From Maribacter forsetii DSM 18668 (lineage in GTDB: Bacteria; Bacteroidota; Bacteroidia; Flavobacteriales; Flavobacteriaceae), in assembly GCF_000744105.1 (NCBI RefSeq), contig NZ_JQLH01000001.1, forward strand, positions 2,728,001 to 2,792,000: a DNA stretch of 64,000 nucleotides, written 5' to 3'. The position numbers were made by a program, and so were the translations under genes. A model generated the notes under the pieces. It ran no database searches. It was given only the letters and a program-made list of their open reading frames with translations, and was not told the DNA's origin. Numbering within the stretch: the first letter of the stretch is position 1; each line of letters opens with the position of its first letter. Shown piece by piece: positions 54,461 through 63,472 of the stretch.

Positions 54461-54480
54461 ATACTCTTTGATTTGAGTAT
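54461..54480. repeat. Inverted repeat upstream of the S41 genes
   Basis: Perfect 6-bp arms ATACTC / GAGTAT around TTTGATTT, 32 bases before the S41 ATG, nested in a larger AAATACT / AGTATTT repeat. It could be a regulator site or leader hairpin. The TTTG inside is not preceded by TA at the right spacing. Confidence 0.4.
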
Positions 54481-54511
54481 TTAGAAACATAAATTATAAT
54501 TTAAAAAAAAT

Positions 54512-56050
54512 ATGAAAAAATTTTTCTTGTCCCTCCTTTGTTTAGGATTTATTATTACCTCTTGTAATAATGATGATGATACTATTATTGAAGAAGAAGA
54601 AATTGAAACTCCTGTAGAAGAGGAAATCGCAGAAGTAGATATCGAAGTCCAAAACTTTTTTTGGCAAACCTTAAATTTATGGTATTTCTGGCAAGGAGAT
54701 GTGCCAGATTTGGCAGATGATCGTTTTGATACCCAAGTAGCTTATGAAGAATATCTTGCAGAAAACGAAGACCCCGAAGCTTTTTTAGAGAATAAACTAT
54801 TAAGCCCAGAAGACCGATTTACCTTCTATAGTGATGATTATAATGAATTAGTAAGTAGTTCTGCAGGTGTATCTAAAAGTAACGGATTACAATTTGGTCT
54901 AGGTCGTATCTCTGATTCTGATGAAGTATTTGGATTTGTAGAATATATTGTTAAAAATTCTGATGCATCTACGAAAGATATTAAAAGAGGAGATTTATTT
55001 GTTGGTGTAGATGGTCAGACATTATATTCTAACAGAGAAAATCCAGAAGACAATAACTTGGATTTACTTTTTGGCGATAATGACACTTACACCTTAAATA
55101 TGGCCGAAATTGTTGATGGCGGATTAAGTGCTAGCGCTAAAAAAGTTACTTTGACTAAATCTGAAGGTTTGGAAGAAGACCCTATTCATGTTAGCAATGT
55201 TATTACTTCAGGCGATAGAAAGATTGGGTATTTAATGTACAACCAATTTGTATCTGGGACTGAAGATGAATTAAATGCTGTTTTTGCTGATTTCGTATCT
55301 CAAGGTGTTAATGATTTAGTTTTAGATTTAAGATATAATCTAGGCGGTAGTGGTTTTACCGCTACGGTTTTGGCAAGTTTAATAAAAGGTACCAACACGT
55401 CTGACTTACTTTTTAAAACGATATACAATGCTAAATTACAAGCTCAGTTTGACAGCAGTTTTACTGATAACTTTTTTGTAAGTACTACAGGAACTAATGA
55501 TGATAATTCTGATGCCCCTTTAAATACGCTAAATTTAAATAGAGTATATATCATTGCTACAGAGGGATCCGCTTCAGCGAGTGAATTGGTCATGGTAGGT
55601 TTGGAACCTTATATGGACGTTGTTCATATTGGCGGCACCACTGTTGGTAAAAATCAAGGGTCACTCTTATTTGTAGATGACCCAGAAAATAGTAATATAT
55701 ACAATCCAGAAAGAGTTGATAATATTAACCCTAATGTTCAATGGGGATTACAACCAATTATAAGCAGGGTTGAAAATAGTGCTGGTTTCTCTGATTATAT
55801 TGATGGTTTAGATCCAGATATTGAACTTTCAGAAGATGTAACCAATTTAGGTGTTTTAGGTGACGCAGATGAGCCTTTATTCGCAAGGGCTATACAGGAG
55901 ATTAACGGGGTTAGTGGAAAAAGTAATTTTGAAGTACTATTACCCGCAAATGTAGTTTCTAGTTCTAAACTCCATAATCCACAAAATGCTGTATTATTAT
56001 TAAACAATAGTGTTTCTGCCACTAAAATTCCTTTAACTGAAAAGAAATAA
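54512..56050 (+). CDS. S41 family C-terminal-processing-like protease, lipoprotein (copy A)
   Basis: A 512-residue lipoprotein (lipobox ITSC, Cys18) of the S41/tail-specific protease family. An acidic linker (IIEEEEIETPVEEE) precedes a helical N-terminal region (WQTLNLWYFWQGDVPDLADD), a PDZ-like domain (about 115-215) and the S41 domain. The catalytic dyad is Ser355 in GSASASE and Lys380 in TTVGKNQ, 25 residues apart as in Tsp/CtpA. Probably an outer-membrane or surface protease with unknown substrates. Copy B follows after 26 bases. Confidence 0.9.
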   Translation: MKKFFLSLLCLGFIITSCNNDDDTIIEEEEIETPVEEEIAEVDIEVQNFFWQTLNLWYFWQGDVPDLADDRFDTQVAYEEYLAENEDPEAFLENKLLSPEDRFTFYSDDYNELVSSSAGVSKSNGLQFGLGRISDSDEVFGFVEYIVKNSDASTKDIKRGDLFVGVDGQTLYSNRENPEDNNLDLLFGDNDTYTLNMAEIVDGGLSASAKKVTLTKSEGLEEDPIHVSNVITSGDRKIGYLMYNQFVSGTEDELNAVFADFVSQGVNDLVLDLRYNLGGSGFTATVLASLIKGTNTSDLLFKTIYNAKLQAQFDSSFTDNFFVSTTGTNDDNSDAPLNTLNLNRVYIIATEGSASASELVMVGLEPYMDVVHIGGTTVGKNQGSLLFVDDPENSNIYNPERVDNINPNVQWGLQPIISRVENSAGFSDYIDGLDPDIELSEDVTNLGVLGDADEPLFARAIQEINGVSGKSNFEVLLPANVVSSSKLHNPQNAVLLLNNSVSATKIPLTEKK

Positions 56051-56076
56051 ATTTAAAACATTTCAGTTTCCCTATT

Positions 56077-57546
56077 ATGAAGAAGATATTAGTATTATTA
56101 GTCGCCGCAATTATATTTTCATGTTCTAAAGATGATGATCTATCGTTGCCAAATACGGTTGATCCAGATGGATCGGCAAATGTTGAAGTGCAAGATTTTA
56201 TGTGGAAAGCCATGAATTTCTGGTATTTCTGGCAAGAAAATATAGACGACCTAGCAGACGACCGTTTTGAAAATACAGAAGAAGGTAGAGCAGCATATAC
56301 CGCATTTCTTGATTCTGAAGATGACCCTGCAGCTTTCTTTGAAAGTAAATTACAATATATAGAAGATCGCTTTAGTTTTTATAACGAAGATTACCGTGAA
56401 CTAACCAATTCACTTGCAGGTATTTCTAAAAGTAACGGATTAGAATTTGGCCTTGTTCAGTTTCAAGATAGTGACGAGATTTTTGGTTTTGTTCGTTATA
56501 TTATTCCAAACTCAAACGCTGCAACGGTTGAGATTCAACGTGGAGACCTTTTTACAGGTGTTGACGGTGAAACTTTGACCACATCAAATTATATAAATTT
56601 ACTTTTTGGTGAAAATGATACCTACACCTTAAATATGGCAGATTTTGATAATGGTAATTTTACACCCAACGATGTAGAAATTACGCTTACCAAAGAAGAA
56701 GGTTTAGCTGAAAATCCTGTGCTACTTTCTAAATCATTTACAATTGGTGGTGAGAATATTGGTTACATTTTATACAATCAATTTACTAATGAGTATGATG
56801 ATGATCTATATTCTGCTGTTAAAGATTTAAAATCTGCAGGCATTACCAATTTGGTAATGGACTTACGCTATAACCCAGGTGGATCAGTAAACACTACACG
56901 CTTATTGGCCAGTATGATTTACGGTACCAACACGTCTGATTTATTTTTAAGAAAGCGATATAATGATAAGCTTCAAGAGCAGTTCAACGATAGTCAATTA
57001 GAAGTTTATTTTGCAGATAAGGTTAACGGAGAAACTATAAATTCATTAGGTTTAACCAAACTATATGTACTAACCTCATCAAGTTCCGCATCCGCAAGCG
57101 AATTATTGATAAATAGCTTAGAACCTTATATGGACGTTATTCAAATTGGTGATGTAACTAGAGGAAAAAATGAATTCTCCACTACCCTAGTCGATGATCG
57201 TGATAATTCATATTTATACACTCCATCAAGAGTGAATAACATTAATCCTAACAACCAATGGGCAATTCAACCTTTAATAGGTAGAAACGAAAATGCAGAT
57301 GGTTTTTTTGACTTTACAAGCGGTCTACAGCCAGATTATGAGTTAAAAGAAGATTATAGTAACCTTGGTATTTTAGGTGAATTAAACGAGCCTTTGTTAG
57401 CTAAAGCGATTGAGGTTATTACGGGTGCTACGGGTAAACGTGACTTTACAGTACACTACCCTATCAATATATTTAGCAGCTCTAAAGAAAATAGCCTTAT
57501 GAGCGATAAAATGGTTGATGATACTGTTTATGATTTAGAGTTCTAA
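56077..57546 (+). CDS. S41 family protease lipoprotein (copy B)
   Basis: A 489-residue paralogue of copy A with lipobox IFSC (Cys16) and short acidic linker (SKDDDLS). Shared blocks include NFWYFWQENIDDLADDRF, SAGISKSNGL-like LAGISKSNGLEFGL, FASYG-like PDZ region and LYNQF. The dyad is Ser339 in SASASE and Lys364 in TRGKNE. It lies 26 bases after copy A, in the same direction, and has a strong terminator after it. A tandem duplication is likely. Confidence 0.9.
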   Translation: MKKILVLLVAAIIFSCSKDDDLSLPNTVDPDGSANVEVQDFMWKAMNFWYFWQENIDDLADDRFENTEEGRAAYTAFLDSEDDPAAFFESKLQYIEDRFSFYNEDYRELTNSLAGISKSNGLEFGLVQFQDSDEIFGFVRYIIPNSNAATVEIQRGDLFTGVDGETLTTSNYINLLFGENDTYTLNMADFDNGNFTPNDVEITLTKEEGLAENPVLLSKSFTIGGENIGYILYNQFTNEYDDDLYSAVKDLKSAGITNLVMDLRYNPGGSVNTTRLLASMIYGTNTSDLFLRKRYNDKLQEQFNDSQLEVYFADKVNGETINSLGLTKLYVLTSSSSASASELLINSLEPYMDVIQIGDVTRGKNEFSTTLVDDRDNSYLYTPSRVNNINPNNQWAIQPLIGRNENADGFFDFTSGLQPDYELKEDYSNLGILGELNEPLLAKAIEVITGATGKRDFTVHYPINIFSSSKENSLMSDKMVDDTVYDLEF

Positions 57547-57625
57547 ATTTAATTCACTATTTAGAAAGAAGGCTTGAATAAGTGAGCTAATGAATTTAAA
57601 AATTCTTAAAGCCATTAAACAATTA

Positions 57626-57665
57626 AAAAAAAGCTGAACAATGATATCATTGTTCAGCTTTTTTT
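57626..57665. terminator. Long palindromic bidirectional terminator
   Basis: Perfect arms AGCTGAACAATGAT / ATCATTGTTCAGCT with A-run and T-run outside, total 40 bases, continuing imperfectly to about 52. Separates the S41 pair from the convergent BtuG-like gene. Confidence 0.93.
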
Positions 57666-57729
57666 AATTGAATCTTTTAATAATCACTTTTATCGATTAT
57701 CTGGTATAGTACATTTTTTTAATTATGTC

Positions 57730-59148
57730 TTATCTTTCTTTTGCTTCGTTATAATAAATTCCTCCTGGAATAATAGAAACTGTTTTAGAAGCCAATAAGG
57801 TATTATCAGATAAATCATACACCTCTAAAGAACCATTGCTAGTAAAATCTTTAGCATCCACTCCATAAAGTTTACCATTAATAACAGCCATATCATAAAA
57901 ACTAAGACCTTCAATTTCTGCTGTTGTTGGCAATACACTCGCTGTAGCATCCATTGTATACACAGAACCTCCTAAGTAGTAATAAAGAGTTGCTCCTTCA
58001 ATTTCTAAATTCCCTGGATGTTCGGTAACTGCATAACTTATCGTTGTAGTTACTGTATTATCCGTAGTATTAATATTATCTATTTGTCCGGCAGTCTCAT
58101 TACCTGTCCAAGATGGATTTCCACTTGATAATACCCAAAGGTTTCCACTAGCATCTAGTTGCATTGAATTAGGGCGATCACCAACTGTAATGGTTGTAGT
58201 AACAGTATTTGTAGTAGCATCAATTACAGTAACTCCGTTATTTTGATTGAAACCTCCTTGGAGCGCTACATAAATTGTATTATCCTTCGCAATAATTTTC
58301 TCTGGCCCTTCTGGTACTGAAATAGTAGATTCAACGGTATTGGTTTCCAAGTCAATCACAGCAACATAATCATCATCAGGATTAGAACCGTCTCCCCAAT
58401 TTGTAACATATCCTTTACCATTAGCTATAGCCATATAACGAGGGTTTAAAAAATCTGTCTCGCTAGGTCCTCCAATAGTGGCAACAGATTCAAAAGTATA
58501 TCGGTTTACAACTTCTACTTTTTGAGAACCATTCATTACTATATAAGCCATACCTTCATAAAAAGACATACTTTGTGCATTGTCTCCTAATACATCTATA
58601 TCATTTACAGTTTTAAAAATATTGTTTTCCACTGTCGTAAAATCACCAGAAACAAAAGAAATAGAAGCATTTCCTTGCATAAAATTACCTTCATGAGAAA
58701 CCAATATCCCATTTTCAAAAGCGTAAGAATCATTGTCTGTAATAGTTAATACTATAGAACTATTAGCTCCTATAATATCCTCATCATTACTAGTAGATGT
58801 AATGGTAAAAATAACCTCTTCAAAAGATTCCACCTCTGTATCATCAATTAAAATTAAACTTTCTTGTACTGATGTTTCTCCTGCTGGTAAAACTACCGAC
58901 CCTGATAAAGATTGATAGTCTTCTCCATCTGTTGCCGTTCCTGTTACTTCATAATTAATGGTCACATCCATAGCATTTACGCTAGTAGTACTGATCGTTA
59001 TTTCTACTGTTCCTTCTCCCTCATCATAACTATCTTCTGTTGCAGATAATCCTATTGTTCCTGGTGTTTGCATATCGTCATCATCACTACAAGATGTAAG
59101 TATAAATGAGGCGATAGCCGCTGTTAACATAAAGTGTTTTAATTTCAT
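57730..59148 (-). CDS. BtuG-like surface lipoprotein with Calx-beta domain and beta-propeller
   Basis: A 472-residue lipoprotein (lipobox LTSC, Cys20, followed by SDDDD). Residues about 32-140 form a Calx-beta domain (TEDSYDEGEGTVEITIS, GTATDGEDYQSLSGSV, ETSVQESLILIDDTEVESFE). Residues about 150-472 are a YncE/DUF5074-like beta-propeller with repeated VIDxxTNTVxxTIxVG blades (for example AVIDLETNTVESTISV). The adjacency to btuB, under a B12 riboswitch, matches Bacteroides BtuG, a propeller that captures cobalamin at the cell surface and passes it to BtuB. Binding to B12 here is inferred. Confidence 0.85.
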   Translation of the reverse strand: MKLKHFMLTAAIASFILTSCSDDDDMQTPGTIGLSATEDSYDEGEGTVEITISTTSVNAMDVTINYEVTGTATDGEDYQSLSGSVVLPAGETSVQESLILIDDTEVESFEEVIFTITSTSNDEDIIGANSSIVLTITDNDSYAFENGILVSHEGNFMQGNASISFVSGDFTTVENNIFKTVNDIDVLGDNAQSMSFYEGMAYIVMNGSQKVEVVNRYTFESVATIGGPSETDFLNPRYMAIANGKGYVTNWGDGSNPDDDYVAVIDLETNTVESTISVPEGPEKIIAKDNTIYVALQGGFNQNNGVTVIDATTNTVTTTITVGDRPNSMQLDASGNLWVLSSGNPSWTGNETAGQIDNINTTDNTVTTTISYAVTEHPGNLEIEGATLYYYLGGSVYTMDATASVLPTTAEIEGLSFYDMAVINGKLYGVDAKDFTSNGSLEVYDLSDNTLLASKTVSIIPGGIYYNEAKER

Positions 59149-59150
59149 TT

Positions 59151-60977
59151 TTAAAAATTTAGTATTAATTGTGTTTGTATATTTCTGTTGGGCATTGGGC
59201 GCAATGCTATGTTTTCGTAGTATGTATTAAACACATTGTTAATTGTAACTCCTATGGTGTATTTCAAATCTTTTTTCAAAATATCTGCCGTATAAGTTGC
59301 CCCAAGATTAGAAACTTGATACTCTTTTAACTCCCCTCCAATAATAGAGACAGAACCATTAAACAAATGCTGGTAAAACAAATTTAAGTCCGCTATTCTA
59401 TATTCAAATGAACCGTTTGCCCTATGGAATGGCACATAAATTAACTGTTCATTAGTGCTCTTGTCCTCTGAAACGGTATAGGCATAATTTGCGTTTATAC
59501 CTACCTCTTGGTTTTTACCCAAAGGATAATTTGCTTCTATCTTGGCCTCTGCACCATAAATTTCAACATCGTCTATATTTATAGGAGACCACAACCCTTC
59601 ATTATTCGGCAACCATTTAATCATATCTTTGGTTGAAATATAATAACCATTATACTGCATAGAAACACCCCCAATACTTAACATATTCCCAAAATCTAAT
59701 TGGTATGATTTTTCAGGAACAAGATCTAAATTTCCACCAGGTTGCCAATACAAATCATTAAACGTGGGAGTCCTAAAATTTTTGGATGCATTTATCTTAA
59801 CCTTATAATTGCCCGTAAGACTATAGCTACCATCTAAAGAAAAAACTAAAGGACTTGAGAAATCTGAAGAAAAATCTTGCCTAACACTCAAATTGTAGGC
59901 AATTTTAGAAGAAATAGTATGCTTTATAAGCGCTGTTGCAGAAAAATCATCTCTTTTTGGACTTCCAAAACTATCCCCAGAACCTTTATAGTTATTATAC
60001 TCTAAAAAAGAGTTTACCCTAAAAAACTTAGAAAGTTTAAAATCTGAAGAATATCTTGCTAAAAAATTAGACACCTTCCCAAAAGAATTAATGTCTGCAT
60101 CTTTATTCTCAAAATATTTAAATTCTTCTTGCAAGTAGGCTAGTTTTAATTTGGATATCGCTTTTTTTCCAAAACGCCCCCACTCTACTTGCGTTCTGTA
60201 ATGGTTGTCTTTATACTTACTTCTTCCTAAAGCTACCAAGGTTCCTGACAAATTTCTATCACCAATAAAAGTTTGATGATATAATTTCAATACTTGATTT
60301 TCAGAAAGAACATAACCTATATTCCAATTTAAATTTATATTATTGAACTCTCCATTCTTATTCTCCTCGTTGGTATTTAAATACTTGTAGTTATTATCCG
60401 ATGCATTATAATTAACCCCTAAACTGTACGAAATTAACCTACTACCAAAACTCTGATTATAATTTATCTTTTTTGTATTATAACTTCCATAACCAACAGA
60501 AACTTGATTATCAAAGTGTTCTTTAAATAGTAAATCGCTATTTAAATGAATACTACCCCCTATAGCTCCTGAACCATATTGCACACTACCACCACCACTG
60601 CGAATACTTACAGAGTTGTAGTTAAAAGGGTTTATTGTATTAAAATCTACTTGTCCGTTTAACTGTGAGTTTATATTAATACCATTCCATACAACTGCGG
60701 TATGTGAAGCATTGGTTCCTCTAAAAGCAGGAGAAGAAACCATCCCAAATCCATTCTCTTTGAAATAAATGTTAGAATTAAAAGCAAGTAATGAAGTAAG
60801 AAGTCCGTTAGTACGTTGTATAATACTATCTTGTAAAACAGTTACTTTATACCCCTCTGCATACTGCTTAATCCTACTATCAGACACGACAACTTCATCC
60901 AATTTTAAAATGGAATCTCGCTGCGCATACCCTACTGTAGCACAAAATACTAGTACTATTGAAATTATTTTATTCAT
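59151..60977 (-). CDS. btuB: TonB-dependent vitamin B12 receptor, BtuB-like
   Basis: A 608-residue outer-membrane TonB receptor. Signal peptide (1-18, VGYAQRD), TonB box-like LDEVVVSD, plug with SPAFRGTNASHTAVVWNGIN, GGGSVQYGSGAIGGSI, then a barrel of about 22 strands. It is far shorter than the SusC-like receptors in the window and matches BtuB. ATG at 60977 is preceded by an in-frame GTG at 60980; the ATG fits the signal peptide. A cobalamin riboswitch lies in its leader. The BtuG-like gene follows two bases after it. Confidence 0.9.
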   Translation of the reverse strand: MNKIISIVLVFCATVGYAQRDSILKLDEVVVSDSRIKQYAEGYKVTVLQDSIIQRTNGLLTSLLAFNSNIYFKENGFGMVSSPAFRGTNASHTAVVWNGININSQLNGQVDFNTINPFNYNSVSIRSGGGSVQYGSGAIGGSIHLNSDLLFKEHFDNQVSVGYGSYNTKKINYNQSFGSRLISYSLGVNYNASDNNYKYLNTNEENKNGEFNNINLNWNIGYVLSENQVLKLYHQTFIGDRNLSGTLVALGRSKYKDNHYRTQVEWGRFGKKAISKLKLAYLQEEFKYFENKDADINSFGKVSNFLARYSSDFKLSKFFRVNSFLEYNNYKGSGDSFGSPKRDDFSATALIKHTISSKIAYNLSVRQDFSSDFSSPLVFSLDGSYSLTGNYKVKINASKNFRTPTFNDLYWQPGGNLDLVPEKSYQLDFGNMLSIGGVSMQYNGYYISTKDMIKWLPNNEGLWSPINIDDVEIYGAEAKIEANYPLGKNQEVGINANYAYTVSEDKSTNEQLIYVPFHRANGSFEYRIADLNLFYQHLFNGSVSIIGGELKEYQVSNLGATYTADILKKDLKYTIGVTINNVFNTYYENIALRPMPNRNIQTQLILNF

Positions 60978-60986
60978 CACAACAAC

Positions 60987-61005
60987 GACTTTTTACCCGA
61001 AAGTC
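60987..61005 (-). promoter_or_regulatory. Small hairpin just before btuB (possible expression platform)
   Basis: Arms GACTT / AAGTC around a 9-nt loop, ten bases from the btuB ATG. It may be part of the riboswitch expression platform controlling translation, by inference. Confidence 0.4.
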
Positions 61006-61026
61006 CATCGAATCTATATTAATAAT

Positions 61027-61200
61027 ATGGCAGGTCTCCTGACTTACGTACTACTATCCACCTTCCCATTAAACTAATAACAGTGGTATTGAAGAGATAG
61101 TAGCCATCTTTATAATAAAGACTAAGCTTACAGTTGCGGGAACAGCTCTAGATTTTCACTAGATTCCCTTTTAATCTCATTACAAAAAGCAATGAGAACC
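61027..61200 (-). promoter_or_regulatory. Cobalamin (AdoCbl) riboswitch controlling btuB-btuG
   Basis: On the minus strand the conserved elements appear in order: GGGAA (61168-61164), GTGAAAATC (61159-61151), the conserved CCCGCAACTGTAAGC block (61140-61126), CCACTG (61086-61081) and the B12 box AGTCAGGAGACCTGCC (61044-61029). The aptamer binds adenosylcobalamin or relatives and shuts off expression of btuB and btuG when B12 is plentiful. It lies in the leader of btuB and does not read into the divergent transporter operon. Confidence 0.95.
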
Positions 61201-61259
61201 AAAATTCACGGCGAAAGTAAACATTTAGTTTAATCTTTCTAAGTAAACTTTTATAATAC

Positions 61260-61267
61260 TACTTTTG
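61260..61267 (+). promoter_or_regulatory. -7 promoter element (TACTTTTG) for btuF-btuC-btuD
   Basis: Perfect TAnnTTTG on the plus strand, 21 bases before the ATG at 61289. No riboswitch lies between it and the gene. Confidence 0.6.
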
Positions 61268-61288
61268 AAAAATAGACAAACTACCACT

Positions 61289-62437
61289 ATGTTTAAACGC
61301 TTAATTCTTATAAGTTACCTTCTTTTGTTATGCGGATGCATGCAGGAAAAAAAAGAAACAACATTCAATAATGCCAATGATAGCAGTACTTCTATACAAT
61401 ATGCCAATGGTTTTAGAATTGAAACCCAAAGCAATGGTATTACTATCATCAAGGTCTTAAAACCTTGGGTAAATGCAGAGACTACACACACATATGCTTT
61501 GGTTCCTAAAGAAATACAAGCAAGCGTCACCTTAAACAAAAATGAATATGATGCCATAATCTCTACTCCTGTTGAAAATATTGTGGTAACCTCTACCACG
61601 CATATTCCCGCTTTAGAAGAATTGGGAGTTTTAAACCAACTTATTGGCTTTCCTGATACTAAATACATTTCATCAATAGCTGCTCGCAAGAGAATCGATT
61701 CTGGAAAAATAAAAGAATTAGGGGTCAACGAAAGTATAAATACCGAGGCTGTTTTGGAATTGCAGCCAGACCTGATCTTCGGCTTTGCAATCAATGACGG
61801 TAACAGCACCTATGAAACTATACAACGTGCTCATATTCCGGTAATATATAATAGCGATTGGGTAGAAGAAACGCCCTTGGGAAAAGCGGAATGGATTAAG
61901 TTCTTTGCTCCTTTTTTTAACAAAACCAAAGAAGCCGATATTATTTTTAATGAAATTGAAACTTCTTACCTAGAAGCAAAAAAACTAGCTGCTGAAGTTG
62001 AAAATAAGCCAACTGTACTAAGTGGAGCCATGTTCAATGATATCTGGTATCTACCTGGCGGAAAAAGCTGGGCAGCAAGTTTTCTAAAAGATGCCAATGC
62101 AAATTACCTATGGAACGCTACGGATGAAAACGGAAGTCTGTCTTTAAGCTGGGAGAGTGTTCTTGATGTAGGTAAACATGCCGACTACTGGATTGGACCT
62201 GCACAATTAGCCACTTACAAAGAAATGGAAGCATCAAGTCAACATTATACACAGTTTGATGCATTTAAGAATAAAAAAGTATTTACAACCGCAAATACAA
62301 AAGGAGAAACTGGTGGCACTTTGTATTATGAATTAGCCCCACAGAGACCAGACCTTGTATTAAAAGATTTAATCCATATTTTACACCCTGGATTATTACC
62401 CAATTATGTACCCTATTTTTTTAAACCACTGCTTTAA
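61289..62437 (+). CDS. btuF: ABC transporter substrate-binding lipoprotein, BtuF-like
   Basis: A 382-residue periplasmic binding lipoprotein of the Peripla_BP_2 cobalamin/iron-siderophore group (lipobox LCGC, Cys17). Visible: TSTTHIPALEELGVLNQLIG, EAVLELQPDLIFGF, the hinge helix and TLYYELAPQRPDLVLKDLIHI. ATG 61289 starts MFKRLILISYLLLL; the in-frame TTG at 61265 overlaps the promoter element and is rejected. Context (btuB, BtuG, riboswitch) points to B12, but a siderophore substrate cannot be excluded by sequence alone. Confidence 0.85.
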   Translation: MFKRLILISYLLLLCGCMQEKKETTFNNANDSSTSIQYANGFRIETQSNGITIIKVLKPWVNAETTHTYALVPKEIQASVTLNKNEYDAIISTPVENIVVTSTTHIPALEELGVLNQLIGFPDTKYISSIAARKRIDSGKIKELGVNESINTEAVLELQPDLIFGFAINDGNSTYETIQRAHIPVIYNSDWVEETPLGKAEWIKFFAPFFNKTKEADIIFNEIETSYLEAKKLAAEVENKPTVLSGAMFNDIWYLPGGKSWAASFLKDANANYLWNATDENGSLSLSWESVLDVGKHADYWIGPAQLATYKEMEASSQHYTQFDAFKNKKVFTTANTKGETGGTLYYELAPQRPDLVLKDLIHILHPGLLPNYVPYFFKPLL

Positions 62438-63466
62438 TTGTCAAAACCATCTACATATAGCTTTCATTTTATAACCTTGCTGGCAGTATTGCTTCTATGC
62501 TTTGTTATCAATATATGTTTGGGCTCTGTAAACATTTCGTTTATTAAAACAATACAAGCATTATTTGGAACGGTTACTGAAGATTCTTCTTATTATATCA
62601 TTTGGGAATATAGACTACCAAAAGCGATAACAGCTATATTGGTCGGTGGCGGTCTCTCCCTTAGCGGATTGTTAATGCAAACCCTGTTTAGAAATCCTTT
62701 AGCCGGCCCCTATGTACTTGGTATTAGTTCTGGTGCTAGCCTGGGTGCCGCCCTATTAATTATGGGGACATCGCTATTTTCTTTCGTATTCACCTTTTCA
62801 ACCTTCAATGATATTTCCTTGGCAATCGCATCTAGTCTTGGTAGCTTTTTGGTATTATCATTAGTGCTTGTGGTTGCGGCAAAAGTAAAAGATACTATGG
62901 CTTTATTGATTATAGGTCTTATGTTTGGCAGTATTACCGCCGCTATTGTTAGCGTACTTTCTTATTTCTCTAAAGCTGAAAAACTGCAACAATACATTTT
63001 TTGGTCTTTTGGTAGCTTAGGTAATTTATCATGGATGCAATTATTGATAATTGCGCTCTGTACGTTAACAGGTATTTTTCTCAGCATCATATCCATAAAA
63101 CCACTAAATGCTTTTTTACTTGGTGAAAATTATGCCAAAAGTCTAGGGATAGGCTTAAAAACATCGCGGTACATCATCATAGTAGCTACAGGCTTACTTG
63201 CTGGATCTATTACCGCCTTTGCCGGACCTATTGCCTTTGTAGGCTTAGCCGTGCCACATATTAGCAAACAAATGTTCAATACTACAGATCATAAAATACA
63301 AATTCCTGCCGTACTCTGCTGTGGCGCCATTTTAATGTTACTATGCGACACCATAGCTCAACTACCTGGCTCGGTGAGTGTTTTACCAATAAATGCCATA
63401 ACTAGTATTTTTGGAGCTCCGGTGGTAATTTGGTTATTGGTTCGTAAAAGAAAAATGATATTCTAA
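62438..63466 (+). CDS. btuC: FecCD-type ABC transporter permease, BtuC-like
   Basis: A 342-residue permease of the FecCD family with about ten transmembrane helices. Family blocks include WEYRLPKAITAILVGGGLSLSGLLMQ (read in parts), FRNPLAGPYVLGISSGASLGAAL and FAGPIAFVGLAVPHISK. The start is TTG at 62438, immediately after the stop codon of btuF, in the same frame; no ATG lies within the first 75 codons, so TTG (or a re-initiation site) must be used. Part of btuF-btuC-btuD. Confidence 0.9.
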   Translation: MSKPSTYSFHFITLLAVLLLCFVINICLGSVNISFIKTIQALFGTVTEDSSYYIIWEYRLPKAITAILVGGGLSLSGLLMQTLFRNPLAGPYVLGISSGASLGAALLIMGTSLFSFVFTFSTFNDISLAIASSLGSFLVLSLVLVVAAKVKDTMALLIIGLMFGSITAAIVSVLSYFSKAEKLQQYIFWSFGSLGNLSWMQLLIIALCTLTGIFLSIISIKPLNAFLLGENYAKSLGIGLKTSRYIIIVATGLLAGSITAFAGPIAFVGLAVPHISKQMFNTTDHKIQIPAVLCCGAILMLLCDTIAQLPGSVSVLPINAITSIFGAPVVIWLLVRKRKMIF

Positions 63467-63472
63467 TCTTAA

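Noticed and set aside
61289..63466. Riboswitch control of btuF-btuC-btuD
   Set aside because: The aptamer elements read only on the minus strand, ending in the B12 box before btuB. The plus-strand promoter and gene start lie beyond it.
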